Source of the DNA: Cristatella mucedo
Taxonomy: Eukaryota > Bryozoa > Phylactolaemata > Cristatellidae
Length of the DNA: 64,000 bases
NCBI GenBank assembly: GCA_009760855.2
Contig: WPIO01000015.1
Location: 3,019,001 to 3,083,000 of the forward strand
Direction: 5' to 3'
The translations under genes were made by a program, and so were the position numbers. Positions 22,363 to 35,934 of this stretch are shown here, piece after piece. Below the pieces are notes generated by a model that was given only the letters and a program-made list of their open reading frames with translations, did not search any database and had not been told where the DNA came from. Numbering within the stretch: the first letter of the stretch is position 1; every line of letters starts with the position of its first letter.

Positions 22363-25300
22363 GTGCACAGGTTTGAGGGTCCTAGCCGAATAACTAGGCG
22401 AACTCGTACACAAGTAATCAGAGATGATCAATCAACTCATGTTTTCATTTACAACTAAAAAGCTTTATCTACCCTTGTTCCCTCATCCACGTGACCTTGC
22501 GTATCCCGAAAATAACTTTTGACGTCTATACAATTAAATGTTGGTCACCATTAAGGACTACGAGTATACCTATCTTGCTTTTGTCTAAGCATGCTACCTC
22601 GATTGCCATAAACTCTCGAGTATATGCCTCTTTTGCAGCTAGTTGTAAAGCATCTGAATTGAGATTGGTTCTGCTAGGGTGCTATACCACGACATTATTA
22701 TTATTAGTTTGCATGTAATATTGGGAAGTCTTCCTTCATCCTGCGATAATCAGAAAATCCGAGAGATTGCCAGCAATTAATACAGTCTAAGGACAGGCGT
22801 GGCGTGTTCACCTTTTTCCTAAAAAATTAAATATGTAAATCTTCTAACCGCTTTGGTAATTCTCTCTCAATCATATATTTCAGTAGGCTAGATGAATACG
22901 GCGATACTACTTTCACGATCAGATTGATACGAACAGTAACTTATAGGTAGCACTCTCGTGGGTTGGTTTCGTAAATTGCAATCGCATCCCACATGGGTCT
23001 TGGGACTTTTAGTCTTGCCATAGCTAGTCAGCTACTAAGCACGAAGTTAGTGGCTCATTCCTGATCAGTTACGGTTTTGCCTCAGGAGACAACTACATCA
23101 TAGCGTTGGGACCAGTAGCTGCAGCATTAAGGCTTCGGCTGAAATCACTGATGGCATAACAAATTGCTTGTTACGTCCTCCGAGCCGTGAGGTATACCAA
23201 TCGACAATCAATATGCCAGACAGCTTAAGGAAATCTGCCGATGACAAACCCTCTCGATCGCCTGACGGCTATCTACATCTACTAGGGTAATTAATAAATC
23301 AGCTGCTGTGATACTCAAACAGAAAAATGACTAGACGACAACCAATATAATTACATTTTGTTATCGCCAATCGCTGGTTCGCCGGTAAAGATGGTGGTTG
23401 AGAATAAACTAAGCAGACATTGCAAGCCTTTCCCTCTTCCTACTTTGGGGGAAATGCTGGCAATTCTTGGCAAGATATGTATTCCACCACAAGCATAGGG
23501 CTAAATTATCATAATCTTTATGAGAGCATAGTATGGTATGTAGAGCATTGTATAAGTTTGCAGATCCATAACGGTCACATTAGTGATATCATGACATTTG
23601 TTGACTTGCCCAACAAATCAGCAGGTACAGATTAGGGGCACAAGCCTAACTACTTGGTTGTAATTTAGTCAAAGTGAACCTACAAACAGCAATCGATGGC
23701 AGGCTTAGTCGGCAGCTTCAAGGTGTGCCCTAATGCTGCTTGGCCAAAATCAACTTGGTCCCTGTGGACACTACCGAAGCAGCAACCCCATATTCAGGCA
23801 GTTGATTCTGTCCGAGCTCAAATAGCCACCAGACCAGACCTCTATTTTTCTGTATGTCACACAAAGAATTACAGAACAACGACGATTACATTTGATCGAC
23901 TAATGGTGAAGCAACTATCAATTAAGAACCTCCACCCCAGACTAAAGCACTTGGTGATAAATTGCAAGGCCATGCATCCCTGCTGCACTAAAAACACGAT
24001 ACTTCAGATCAGTTGTTATGGCTGAGTCTTGGACGGGACTAGTTCAGGGGGCACGTTGCACACGTAAACTGGATTAAAATGTTAATAGTGATGGTTATGC
24101 CCTTCCTAGAGCAGTGTGACAGGCTTAAGATCACCTGTCACGGATCCGTCGTGGCATTAGTAACTGTGATGTCATACGCATTAAACGGGGGAGAGGGGAT
24201 ATCAGAGTAACTATAGCTTAGATAAAAAATTAAGGCTATGATTTTGAACCTAACACGGCCATATACAGGCAATCAAAATTCAATATAAAGACCGATTTTA
24301 TAAACACCGGTTCCAAAGGGATTGGACAAGTCGTTGGTCTGGAATCATACACAAATGCACTGCATAGGGAGATATTGGTGACGACTACTAGAGGTCTGCC
24401 CTAAATTTACTTTTGCACTAATACAATGGGGCCCTAATGAGCTAAGAGTGCGCTAGTAAACGTAAATAGAGATGAATGCGGCTGAAAACACAGCCACATA
24501 CATTCATATTACACTACCACGAGTTGGCACAGCATGTCGTGGTGCAATAAACTAGAGAAAGAAGAGGTCAAGGAAGCAGCCCAGAGCTCGGGCCGGTTAG
24601 GATGTTGGACGAGCTGCACTCTGTGGTTACTGCGGGCAAAAAACTCTGCTTGCAACCTTGACCTGCAACAAACTAGTGAATGATTAGCAGGCAGCAGCAG
24701 CCTGCCACTACACTACAAACGAACTGCTGTATGCTTTCTCTTCAGGGTGAACAAAGCAAGCAAGCGACTTCACAGGGCTATCTGGCTACACGCAAAGGTC
24801 AGCAGCGACCACTGTGGCGACTAACGAGTTATGCCGGCAAACAACAGACACAAGAGGACAAAGAGTCAGAGGCACGTTCTTGTGCAATCACATCGTCTAG
24901 CAGCATATCCAATTTCCAAGGATAAAGGTCAACTTTTGTCGCTGATCAATGGGATAAGACTTTTTTCCGAACTGCACCGGGTCTGTGAAGCATGAAACCC
25001 GAGAAGCTTCACAATGATTGGCACGTGAGGGACCTGGTTTCGGGTGCTATCAATCATTTAATGGTACATTGCATTCTGCATGAAGGTCTTTCAAATAAGC
25101 TTGGTTCACGAAACAAAGAAACAATGGCAGTCAACCAGGAATAAGTTAATTTCTTAACAAATGCTGAGCCCGACACGGGAAGCACACAGCGGACAGCACG
25201 TCAGTTCGGCGACCAGGAGCCCAGATGCGATTTCAGCGAAAGCAACGAGAGAAGCCGACGAGCACCACACGCACATCAAAGGTTGCTCCTCACCAAACGG

Positions 25301-25700
25301 GGACTAAACAAGCGTGCTCTATCACGGGAAGAAACATCAGCATTAGCGGCATCAGCCAGCAACAGCAGCTCTGCTGGCTAGCACTAGATTCGATACTGAC
25401 TAGAATGGAAGCGGCAGCACAATCCTACAGCAGCAGCAGCAGCAGCAGCAGCAGCTACTCCGCGCCTCTGCCAAAGCCAGAGCATGGCGGCAGGCCTTCT
25501 GCCACGCTGGCCGGCGCCGAGTGCAGCAAGCAAGCAGAGCCTGGGCCCGGATACATTGGAGCACGAGCCGTCTCCGTCTCTGGGGTGATGAAGTTCACCC
25601 GTAGTCACGACAGACGCCACTGTCGAAGCACTATGAAGGTCCTGAGGCCATAAGCCAATAGGGCGGCGCTCACAAAAAACTGCAAGCAAGAAAACGAAGG
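22363..25700. other. Intergenic stretch without recognised gene
   Basis: No reading frame resembles a known family and no clear LINE or SINE was seen. The sequence is AT-rich to about 24500 and then has CAG-rich patches, including an AGC run at 25430-25453. Confidence 0.4.
25430..25453. repeat. (AGC)n microsatellite
   Basis: Eight CAG/AGC units. Confidence 0.9.
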
Positions 25701-25850
25701 TTGGTTAGGGTGCTCGTCCCTACCAAGGTCTGGCCGAGGTCGTGGGCTCGAGCCCCATGGCATATGTGAAGAGCCTGAATAGAGATTAAGTGCAGCAAAT
25801 GTGAAGCACCTAGAAAGAGATTGAGTTCTGTGAGGGCGCTTTATTAAGTG

Positions 25851-25890
<40 letters not shown>

Positions 25891-25916
25891 GGGTGCTACA
25901 CAAATCAATTATATTG
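25701..25916 (+). mobile_element. SINE2 interrupted by a LINE A tail
   Basis: A SINE2 head (TTGGTTAGGGTGCTCGTCCC, GTGGGCTCGAGCCCCATGG, GAAGAGCCTGAATAGAGATTAAG) runs to 25790. A LINE A 3' tail (TGCAGCAAATGTGAAGCACC to an ATT microsatellite) follows to 25889. The SINE2 end then resumes with TAGGGTGCTACACAAAT. The join is exactly where the two tails are similar. Confidence 0.75.
25853..25889. repeat. (ATT)n microsatellite
   Basis: About twelve ATT units form the terminal repeat of the LINE A tail. Confidence 0.95.
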
Positions 25917-27225
25917 CTATTTTTTAAGGGACAAAAGAGACATTGCTGAATTAACACTTTCTGTTGTTTCATGGTACATCGTCGTCATCACCACTGTGGC
26001 ATCGCTGATTATAATTAAATGTAAGTTTAACTTTTTCACGTAGACAGCTTGTGACCAAACTTTCTACAGGGGGGGGGAATTCTTTTAAGCCTTGCTTTTG
26101 CCATTAATGGTGAATAGAAGGAAAACATGAAGGCTTGGAGAGTTATCTCTCCTACGCCTGAGATTTTTCCTCTGATTTAATAATCACTCCTATAACGAAA
26201 ACCGGAGGAGTGATGGCCGTGCCTTTGTGCCAACATTGACTATCTATTAATGTAACAATGGCTTCGATGTTGACTTTCTGACGTCCTTGGAAAGTCAGGG
26301 TCAGTATGTGGCTGAATATCCAAACACGGCAATCTAGAAAAGCATCAGGGTCACTACTATGTATAATAAAAATGCGCCAGGTCCCTCAAAATATGCAGAA
26401 CACTTTGCTTAACATTTGACCAACCAAAAAATATCGAAAGATTGTAACATACAATAATAATGCATGATTGCATACTCTAAAGTTCAAGCATGCTTGAGGA
26501 CATTAATAGCAATACTTATCCAACCCAAACCAGAAACTATCAGAATGTTCCACACGCAGAGCTGAGCTCACGCTTCAAATTATATGTTGATCCATCACGA
26601 ATTGGACGAGTTGAAAAATATACAAGGTACACAGTTATAGTGTGAAGGGAGCTTTTTGAAAGTCACAAGCATGTACCTCAAGAAGCTATGAACCTGTACC
26701 CGAACCTTCAAGGTTCAGCAAGTAGGGACACAAGTCGCATATGATGCAGAAATAGGTAGATTTTTTATTTGTTTATATATGCTGCTTCCGGTTAACCTAC
26801 CGGTTAGACGTGGCCAGCACAACCATTAGTTTTAATGCTTTCCTATAATTTTGAAATCATCAAAACTTTAAATTGCATTTTTAACAGGTATGTCTTTTGA
26901 AATGGACACTAAACAGCACTCAATTTTGGTCAAATTCTTTCACCAGTTTTCTAATATTTCACCGTTAAGAAACTCATGAACCAGCCAGATAATCAAAAGA
27001 AGAAAGTTACGACAGCCTGAAAAGGCTTCATAACATCGTGGCCATCAAAAGAAGTACATGGCCATTAGTGCAAGTTCAAGAGTGCACCAAGGCGAAATGT
27101 GACCTTGTCAATGCAGCTTTAGAGCTGTACAGCAAGGCAATCGACTAAGAGCACATAGTGCCGTGACATCACAGTAGCAGCAAGCAGGTAGTCTAGCTGG
27201 GCATGTAACATTCTGTAGGCGTGCA
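25917..27225. other. AT-rich intergenic stretch without recognised feature
   Basis: No frame of note, no SINE or LINE block and no long microsatellite were seen here. Confidence 0.4.
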
Positions 27226-27985
27226 TATAATAATAACAATAATAATAAAAATAATGCACTTGATAACGCGTCCTCAAAGAACTCAATCTCTTTCTAGGCG
27301 CTTTACATTTGCTGCAAAGGGAAACGCAATTGAATGGTGAGTAATATCATGCTTGATAAACAACATGAATAACATGGTTAGGGGTGACATGCACAGGGTC
27401 AGCATGCAAATGTGGTTAGTGGCAGCATGCACAGTGCCAGCACACATAAGCACATCAAGGACGAATCACAGGGACCCGCTAAATGCTGTCCTAAATAGGT
27501 GTGTTTTTTAAGTTCTTTTTAAATGTGGTCAAGTCAGGGGATGCTCTGACGCAAGTCGGGAGTGAGTTCCAGGCTTTGGGAGCATATGAACTAAATGCAC
27601 GGTCTCCAAAGGATTTAAGGTTTGTATGAGGTATTTCTAGACTGTTGGATTCCGAAAAGCGGGTGGTACGATGCTTGGCCTAATGGGGTAGTATATCTGA
27701 CAGATAGGCTGGAGCCATAGAATGAAGGGACCTAAAAGTGAGCGACAAAACCTTGAAGTCAATCCGTTGCTTGACTGGTAGCCAGTGCAGGTCGGCGAGA
27801 AATGGTGTAATATGGCAGCTGCGACGCTCATGACAGAAAAGCCTAGCTGCAGAGTTTTGCACCACCTGTAATCGCCTGATTGCACATGCAGTAGGTAGGC
27901 CAACAAGCAGTGAGTTACAGAAGTCAAGATGGGATGTCACGAATGCATGGACCAACTTAGACATAGTACAGTAGATTGTAAGTGG
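27226..27985 (-). mobile_element. LINE A 3' part
   Basis: The plus-strand text begins at ATAATAATAACAATAATAAT, then AACTCAATCTCTTTCTAGGC and CTTTACATTTGCTGC. The minus strand encodes broken versions of [20 protein letters not shown] and [20 protein letters not shown]. Frameshifts and stops are present. Confidence 0.85.
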
Positions 27986-28589
27986 CCGACCACTTACTGT
28001 ACATGGATATATCGTGGGCATAATTGCACAAACAAAATGTTATGCTTCTCAAAATTCAGCACAAAATTTTCAAGCAGCCAAGGGCAAGGGGGAAACTTAC
28101 TATGCAAGCTTCGATATGCATAACTCCAGATACGACAAAACGACCATCCTGAAGTGTGTCGACAAAATATCGATGTGTCGCGGCATAGCTACACACCGCG
28201 ACACTTATTATGAGAGCTATCGTGCATGCTATAGAGCCGACCAGATCCTAAAAAAAACAAGGTTATTGGCATTGACTGGCACCAACCAAATGACAAAGAC
28301 ACGAATGAAAAAATTCAGAGTACAAAACATGCAACGCTGTACACGACTTAAATGCGCAGACGAAATTGAAAGTGCAAAGGCTAATTGTCCTCAGCTACTC
28401 AGCATATCAAAACATGTCCAGAGAGAATTCAATATCAATGCTGATACGTTGACGGACCGGAATATCTCACCATCCTTGATAGCAGTCACACGCATATGCT
28501 GATTTTTTAATGAGCAAAACGTCTAACAGCAGATGTTATAAACCGACAGCCTTTTAGCTGAGCTCTTTGACAACAAACACGAAAACTCA

Positions 28590-28930
28590 CCGAGTTGCAC
28601 TGGCTCCCGGAAGCATATCGACTTTAAGGCTCTGTCACTCAATTTACTTTAAGGTCTCTCCATCTGCTAGCTCTGGCTTGCCTCCCTAAAATACTTTATT
28701 TTTAGCTTTCCCATCACAGCATCGCCTCGTTTAACTCAGGTAGTTTAGCTGTGCCTCTAACCAAACATAAAATTCTATGGATAACGTGCCTTTAGTTCCT
28801 TTGTGCTCCCAAAGCTTGGAAGTCTTGGAACTCCTGACTGTCGTCACGACGTCCCCTGAGCTTGCAACCTTTAAAAGGAAGGGCCATACTAACCTGCTCC
28901 TCAAAGAATTTGCTCCATTCGTGCGAAATG
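28590..28930 (+). mobile_element. Degenerate LINE fragment related to LINE A
   Basis: CACTGGCTCCCGG, CATATCGACTTTAAGGCTCT and GCTCCCAAAGCTTGGAAGTC correspond to the LHWLPVKxRIDFK and APKAWNSL parts of LINE A, with heavy decay. Confidence 0.5.
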
Positions 28931-29809
28931 TCTTTAATGTGTAATGCATGCTGAAACAATTGTACAAACTATTAGCCTCAGTCATTTGCCGTGTTTACTT
29001 CCGAGCATATACAAAATGCATCGGAAGAGGCTAGTTATTTTAGTGTGCACCATCCAAGTCTCTTAAGCAAGCATCACTTTAGTCCCCGTGGCTCTGTTGA
29101 GTAGCAGCTGGAGATGTGCCCACACCAGTACCTACGCACGCAGTACTCACGGTGCAAGCCCAGCAGGGCCAAAGAGCCGGGTGAGCAAAAGTCCATTCCA
29201 ACCGAACCCAGTCACAGCAGCTGCCAGCCAAGCAACAGCAGGCAGATGCAATACCAGAGAAAATGAACATTAGTGTGTCTGCATTGTTCACGATGCTTGC
29301 AGGATAGGATCCATAAAGGTTTTAATGGGAAAATAGCCACACTGACAGTGAAGCGCCCCGAAGGTGATCATCACTTTGGCTCTCAGTTTGCACACACACA
29401 CACTCTCAAAATGTGTAAAGCATTTTAAAGTTCACTACGGTACTCATAAAGAGGCCGAGCGATGGCAGAAAGCAGGTCAGCAGAAGATGGCGGGCTGGGC
29501 AGATGCAGCTCCACGACTGGTCCACGCAGGCGCACACATCCAAGGCATCGACAAACACTCGACACTTTGCCCACTGCACACGGAGGACGGCATTGCTGTG
29601 GGTAAATTGCAAAACTCCTGACAAATATTCGCCAGTTGAAATTAAGCGAACAGATCTCTACCGGCAGGCAGTTAAAGCTGTCAAGCTTGACTGGCGATGC
29701 AAACCAGCCGACGGGCAACACAAAAAAGGCAATACAAACGACCGAACTGGCGTGACCGGTATCAATGACGACGTATTTTTTTCAAGGGACAGCAGAGCCG
29801 AACACCCAC

Positions 29810-29812
<3 letters not shown>

Positions 29813-29847
<35 letters not shown>
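29813..29847. repeat. (GA)n microsatellite
   Basis: About 17 GA units. Confidence 0.95.
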
Positions 29848-29848
<1 letters not shown>

Positions 29849-30987
29849 GAGCTGAGGCACTGACACAGTGTGCCTGCGGTTTCAGCTCGGCTCCAAATAA
29901 GCCGGTCTCCTAAAGGTGGCTGCTGCTAAGGCTGCTCTCACACGGCCCGAGGTATGTATTGTGGTTGAGAAAACACAAATAAACACAATTTTTGTAATCA
30001 ATACGACGAAAAGCAAGTTGTGCAACCAATGCAATGGAAAATGCACAAAAATGGCGCTCAGCAGCTCTGGTTGTTGCACCCGCTTTGACGCGTGTGGTCT
30101 GCCCTCCGAGCACACGCCAGCCCGGTGCTATCCATCTTACTCGTCGACTGAAATATATGAATGAACGCCTACCCAATACCATTCACCCAATCCGACCCCA
30201 CTTGTAAAGTACACAGGGCCTCTGTGTCATGTACCGGACGCCAAAGTGATGTAAGGCCTTTCTGCAAAGCTGACTGGAACGCGCTCAAAAAAAACTATCC
30301 CGCGTTGAAAATCTGATCGAAAGCATATTTACGTAAGCCGATAAACCGGCTGCAATGCATGCATGGGCAATGCCTCACTGCGGCAGCGCCGGCAGCTGCT
30401 TCGAGGCATCGCATGGGTGGGGCAAGGCTTCGCAAGCGACATGCGCAGAGCAAATCAGCACATATGTCGTTTAAGAATTTTAAAGAGGCTTAAGCGTGAC
30501 CTTGCCAGGCCAAAGACAAGGAAGCCAAAGATTTGACAAGCCCATTTGTACGGCGAGCCACTGCCACAGCCCCCTTATGTGGACCACAACTTCTATGGTA
30601 CCTTCAATATGTCGTTTCCTGCAATCCTTCCAATTGCCAGAATGCAGACCTAGAAGAACAACTTTGCAAGCGATGCACTCCAAAGGGCAGATAGCAGGAA
30701 TGCACGAAACTTCAAAAGTCCACCTATGCTGTGCAACATGGTGAATGTTGTCGGGGCATTACAAAGTGAGCAAAGTGACTGCTGCCGACGGGCTCCAGTC
30801 GATACAATAAAGAAAGGCAGAAAGCACTCGGCGGGTCTGCTTGCAAACATTTCTAGAGAGAGATATGCAAAAGACCAGCAACACACATTTGGACACGGCA
30901 TACTGCATGCGACACAAGTGCAGGTTTACTAGAATGTCATTGGCATTGTCATTGGCATGTCACAGCACTGGCAAAGGTAGCCAACAC

Positions 30988-31089
30988 GAACGGTGCCACG
31001 TGGCACCGTTCTCGACAGAGCTCAGGCTCCCCGGAAAGGTGGTGCGATCCAGACGCACCAGATCTAGAGCCTACTGATCTAGATCTGGT
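30988..31089. repeat. 24-bp perfect palindrome followed by an 11-bp hairpin
   Basis: GAACGGTGCCAC joined directly to GTGGCACCGTTC at 30988-31011 forms a perfect palindrome. ACCAGATCTAG at 31057-31067 is mirrored by CTAGATCTGGT at 31079-31089 with an 11-base loop. Confidence 0.85.
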
Positions 31090-34000
31090 ACTACATAGAG
31101 CCACGGGCTGTCAAGCGTCCACAGCATCTGCAGTCAGATGCTCCCCCATACACACAACAGCCAACATGTTTGCCTCCATTTCAGCACCAAACCAGGCGGT
31201 TATCAACGGACTCCTAATGTCCAGCTCGCAAGGACGGCTCCGCTTTCCAACTGGCAGTGTACCAGCGAGACGGACATGCTGCTGCTGGCCAGACCAGATG
31301 CTGAACTAGCATCTTTCAGTAAACTATGCACTCATAGCCTCAACTTTCAGTAAACTATGCACAGCTGATTTGTGGCAGACACTATCTAGGCAAAGAAGGA
31401 ACGGATAGAAGATAAGGTAGGCCGAGAATGGATCGAGAGATGGTCCAAACGGCAACCGAGACAAGAGACAAGAGGCGGGAGAGAACTCAGCACATAAACC
31501 TGCAGCATCGTAAATGGACTCGCTACAAATCGACCGTGCTTGTCCAATGCCCAAGATGCACGAGCGGCAGTGCTGAGGACCAGACTTCACGCACTGCAGC
31601 CGGTGCACGGTGCCCCCTGCGCGGGCAATGCAGTGCCGCTGCAGGAATGCAGCCTGCTTTCACTGCTCCCATCTTACCACGAGCAGCTGCCGAGATGTCG
31701 AACATCTTGCCGACATGACAGGCATTTTCGATAGAAAAGAATACGCCGTGAAGAGGACGGCACCCACTGCCGTCAGCACCACCCATGCGCCGCCGGCTGC
31801 AGTTAGCCAGCGGGGATAGGATGTCGACAAAGCCAAAGCGGTCACGCAGCAGATCTACAACAAAAACAGCAGCAGCAACAACAACAAAAGGAACACGCTA
31901 AAGGGCAACTCATCATCAAGCTGGCTCTATACGACCGGCGCTGCCGTGCATTCGTTCGACGTTTTGCCGAGTGACCAGTGCAGAGGCGGCTCAGTGTCGT
32001 GCAGGCACGTGGGGTAGCCGATGTGACTGTACCACTTGCACGTAGTGAAGACAAGCCGACGAGGAGCACGCATACTCCAGCTGTGGGCTGGCGATAGCAA
32101 CGACGGGAGTCTTGGATGCCTCCCGGCTCCTGTACCTCCTATCCGCCGAGCTACCGGCGTTTGCTGCCATGCCCATCTAGAATCGAGATGGATGACAAAA
32201 AAGTGCATTAAAAGCTCATCGGCCTTTCAGCTCCGACTTACATCCACTCGCTCGCTCCAAAGCTGCAATGCACATTGAAAGAACGGTACACTGAGAAATG
32301 CCAACCATTAGCCAACGGACGTCAAGTACGCGATGTTTGGCACAGGTCAAAAGTACCCTCTTGCAGTAGCGTAGCGCACATACCCCCTCCCCTCTACCTG
32401 AGGTTGCTGCCAAACTAGTGATGCACACCCTTTCCCAGTACTGGCACGGTAAGAAAACCATGCCCTCCGGCACAACGCAGCATGAAAACTGAAAGCCAGA
32501 TGCTTGCGACTCAGTGCATTGATCGTAGGACTAGTAACCCTGCTACCCTCCCTAGGGGCTTCTCCATCTTACTACCAATCAACCAGTTACCAGTTAGTAG
32601 CCTGGGGCATGTAGCTGCAGCCCTTATTTATTAAGCTGCATCGAGGGGGCTCCGTGCACACAGTTACAGACACACGAGATTGTTTGATACACGTATATTG
32701 TAGTTTTAAATGCTAAGGCGTCGTTGATTATCGAATGCACTGCATTCATCTTAGTTAAGCAATAGAGCTCACTGCCTGTGAGCACTCACTTGCTTCGCTG
32801 AGTCATTGGAAGTCTATTATGTCACTCCCGGAAGTACTGGTCGCAATCTTACCGAATGACTGGGCGGGCGGACTTTCTTGCTTTAATTAGTAGGGATACC
32901 AGCCGGCCTGCCGAGGCAGCAGGAAACACTTACTGCAGCACTGTAGGCAGCAGCACAATTCGACGATGGCTGGCGACAGTGGCAGTGAACAGGTAGAACT
33001 TTCATGTGCGTTTCTGTCATCCCACGATGTTTTAAGTAACCAACTCCGCAGAAAATTTTGTAACTCAACTTCTTGCCGCATTCCCCCAGCCACCTTCTAC
33101 ACCAGTCTCGTTTCAACACAGTCATTGTGTTGCCCACGATTGAAATACATTTCATCCACATCCTACGTATTTGAGAGACCAGTGAATTTCAGCATATCTC
33201 TTTCAGAGCACAAGCTGATCAGTTTTCACGAACAAAATTGGCTAAAAAACTCAAGACCACACATGAATTGTTCAGTCCAGGTGGGAGCGCCAGGTCTTAC
33301 AGGACGCGCACAGGTCAAGCTTACTGGGGTTCCAGAAGAAACAAAAGCATTCGTGCCGCACACGAATAAAACTGGCCAGTACCGTGCTTGTCCATAAAAG
33401 CCAGGCAACAGGCGTCCTTGGCTACAGAGTCCGGCTTGCTTTCTTGCTTTGACAAGGTCGGACGATCGCGGTCATAACCAGGCCTAGAGCTCGCTGGACT
33501 AGCTACTTCCGCTGCCATCAATTGTCTCAGACCAACAGGCCCGACCGAAATAGCGAATGGAACCTGTTTGCCGGCCTGCGAGCTGAATCCCGGCTACCAA
33601 AGGAGCTAAATGATATTGAACGCCTTTTCTTGACGAACTTTGACAGTGTGTGTCGGTAGGACCAACGGAGGGACGAGGTACGACATAGAATTTGCTACAA
33701 TCTTTGACTGCGCCGGACACGAAGTGCAGACGACGGCTGATGACGATGGGAATTAAGAAGTGCGTCCTGCTGCTGCTTTGTGGAGATACACACCGAAATA
33801 AACAGTAGTACATGCAGATGCTATCCAGAACGCGCCGCTAAGACCCCTTGCGTCAGCTAAAGGAATCGGATCGCACGCGAATCGGACGGCAGTTAACTTG
33901 GTCGCTACTTTCACAGGCCGACTTACCCGATCCGTACCTCCTATTGATACTGAATTAATTGAAGACTGGCGTAAAATACAAGTCGTTTGCCTTTCGGCGA

Positions 34001-34461
34001 CTTCCTTACTATCCGCACGAAACGTAATTCCAGCAGGTCTGCCGCCAAGAACCGGCGCACGGATGCAGACGCCGCTGAGCGCCTGCTCCGTGAGAAAATG
34101 GAAACGCTGTTACGACCTAGCCCCCTCCCGCCCCCTAGAGCTGCTTTGTCCTAAGCCAGTAGGAAGATGCCCCGGACAAGTTTCAATAAGCATTTACGCA
34201 CCCCAAGCTCTAGTCAAGGCGTAACAGTCACCGCCAGCCGCAGAAGTGCATGGGTCGACACTGCTGGTGCTTGCACGTAAGAGCGTACAACACGTATCCC
34301 CCGCCAGCCACACCGCCCCGCCTGGTCTGGTCTTTCTTTACTGCGGCTTCAAATATCAGGGAAATTTGTTGCGGTAATTTACCGATCTCTTTCTTTTTAG
34401 CTTAAAAAGCAACATAAAAATTAGATTCATTCATAAGCGAGCATATGAAGAAGGGACTGAC

Positions 34462-34605
34462 CTGACTTAGGGATGAAAATGAGCTTGCCTTCCAATGCGA
34501 AACTCAGAACCGGTAACATTTGTAGGGCGCGGGCGTCCGATGAGAAATCGCTTCGATGTTTCTGGGGCCATACGGATACATCAATAACGACGATACAAAA
34601 ATGTT
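34462..34605 (-). CDS. Candidate exon of an unknown gene
   Basis: On the minus strand a possible acceptor (CGCCGGTTTCCAG) ends at 34606 and a donor (CAG|GTCAGT) follows 34462. The 144 bases between are open, start and end in the same phase, and read CIVVIDVSVWPQKHRSDF and LSFALEGKLIFIPKS. The amino-acid pattern looks protein-like, but I do not recognise it and see no partner exon. It could be chance. Confidence 0.2.
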
Positions 34606-34911
34606 CTGGAAACCGGCGCAGTATAATGCAAAGGGGCTTTATTCGGCAGGAGGAACAGAATAAAAAGGTCTCAATTAAGTAACAACTAGCGTGTAGACGC
34701 GAAATATAACGGAAAGAATAAATTGAAAAATTGAGACGCTCACGATAATTTAGCGAAATTTTTTTGAAAATTTGGAAACAATTAATTGAAAAATAACAAA
34801 CCATTGATTTCCATCTGCTTAAAACTGAAGTTGTTTCGCGAGAACTTTTCTCGCGGTTTTTGTGGGGAAATTCAATTTGAAATTAAATACCACATACATG
34901 AGCGTACAGCT

Positions 34912-35760
34912 GCGCAACGGCTCAGCCGCAAAAACTCATCGATCGGCGGACCGTCGCTATGACCGACTGTCCCTGTCAGGCTCTTCATTTTTTGTTCTAC
35001 TGAGAGAATCTCTGCAGCAATTATATTCCTAAGCAAATAACGCGTTGATCAAATGCTGGCTCATCACTAATTAAAACGTAATGCAAAGTTGAATCCTCAA
35101 TTTCATCTATGTGACTTTGCGCGTAAATAAATATGCAAAGTTCCAAATTACCCTCCCCGATATTTTTGACATGGCACCCATCAAAGCAGTACTTTAGTAA
35201 GCGTGACGTCAAAACGATACTTGTTTATGGACGTATAGCCTAACGAACTCGCATTCAAAATATATACGTTGACTAGCGATTACCCGCCTGGTTTGATCCA
35301 AGGGTGAGGTGCTTACTTACAACGAACGCGGGTGGGGGCTCGACCCTGCAGCTCAAGTAAAGCACCAGCATAAAGATGAAGTTCTCTTAGTGCTACTAAA
35401 TTGGCATGAATATCCGCAAAAATCGCCGGCGCATGAAACTCATTTTGCTTCGCAAAAGCTCAGCCGCAATAATCACCGACGTGAAGACAGCCGTTAAGAA
35501 CTCAGTCTCCCGCTCAAGCTGTTCATTTTAATCCGTTCCACGGAGAGAATCTCAGCAGGATTTAAATATCGTAAGTAATTAAATAACTATGAAATAAATG
35601 ATTAAATAACGTGCCGATGAAAAGCCATTTCACTATTTCATTCTTTAATGCGCAATTTAAGGCTTAATTCAATGCGCAATTTCAACAATGAGAGTGCCGG
35701 TTGCAGCTAAACATGCAAATTACTATATTTTCTACCGTGATATTGTTGACTTAGCACGTA
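34912..35760. repeat. Diverged direct repeat (two units of about 300 bp) split by a SINE2
   Basis: Unit 1 (34912-35213) and unit 2 (35456-35760) share the same order of motifs: CTCAGCCGCAA, then a GAGAGAATCTC-GCAG block, then AT-rich text with AATGC, then a CGATATT/TGATATTG-TTGAC block. The sequence between them contains a SINE2 copy at 35287-35412. Confidence 0.55.
35287..35412 (+). mobile_element. SINE2 copy, diverged
   Basis: CCTGGTTTGATCCAAGGG, GGGGGCTCGACCCTGCAG and GATGAAGTTCTCTTAGTGCT then AAATTGGCATGAA follow the SINE2 order. Confidence 0.6.
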
Positions 35761-35934
35761 ACACAGCAGCAAATTCACTGGAGTAATATAAATATCGCAA
35801 AGGAATAAATGTATTATGACGTCAGCTACATGTGTCTACGGACTTTCAGAATGACTCACTCGCATACAGCACGCGTAAACGCAGAGGACTGTCCATGCGG
35901 ACGCGGAAACCCTGTACACACACGCGTACGCGTA

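Larger units (their letters stand above)
28931..34460. other. Intergenic stretch, no recognised gene
   Basis: It holds a GA microsatellite at 29813-29847 and palindromic DNA at 30988-31089. Frames of up to about 140 codons occur on both strands, but none shows a domain and several overlap each other antisense. I see no LINE or SINE block. Confidence 0.4.

Noticed and set aside
28011-28502. 164-codon + strand open frame beside a LINE A copy
   Set aside because: It begins at a non-ATG codon, shows no known motif and has no promoter or splice context. Probably chance or decayed repeat.
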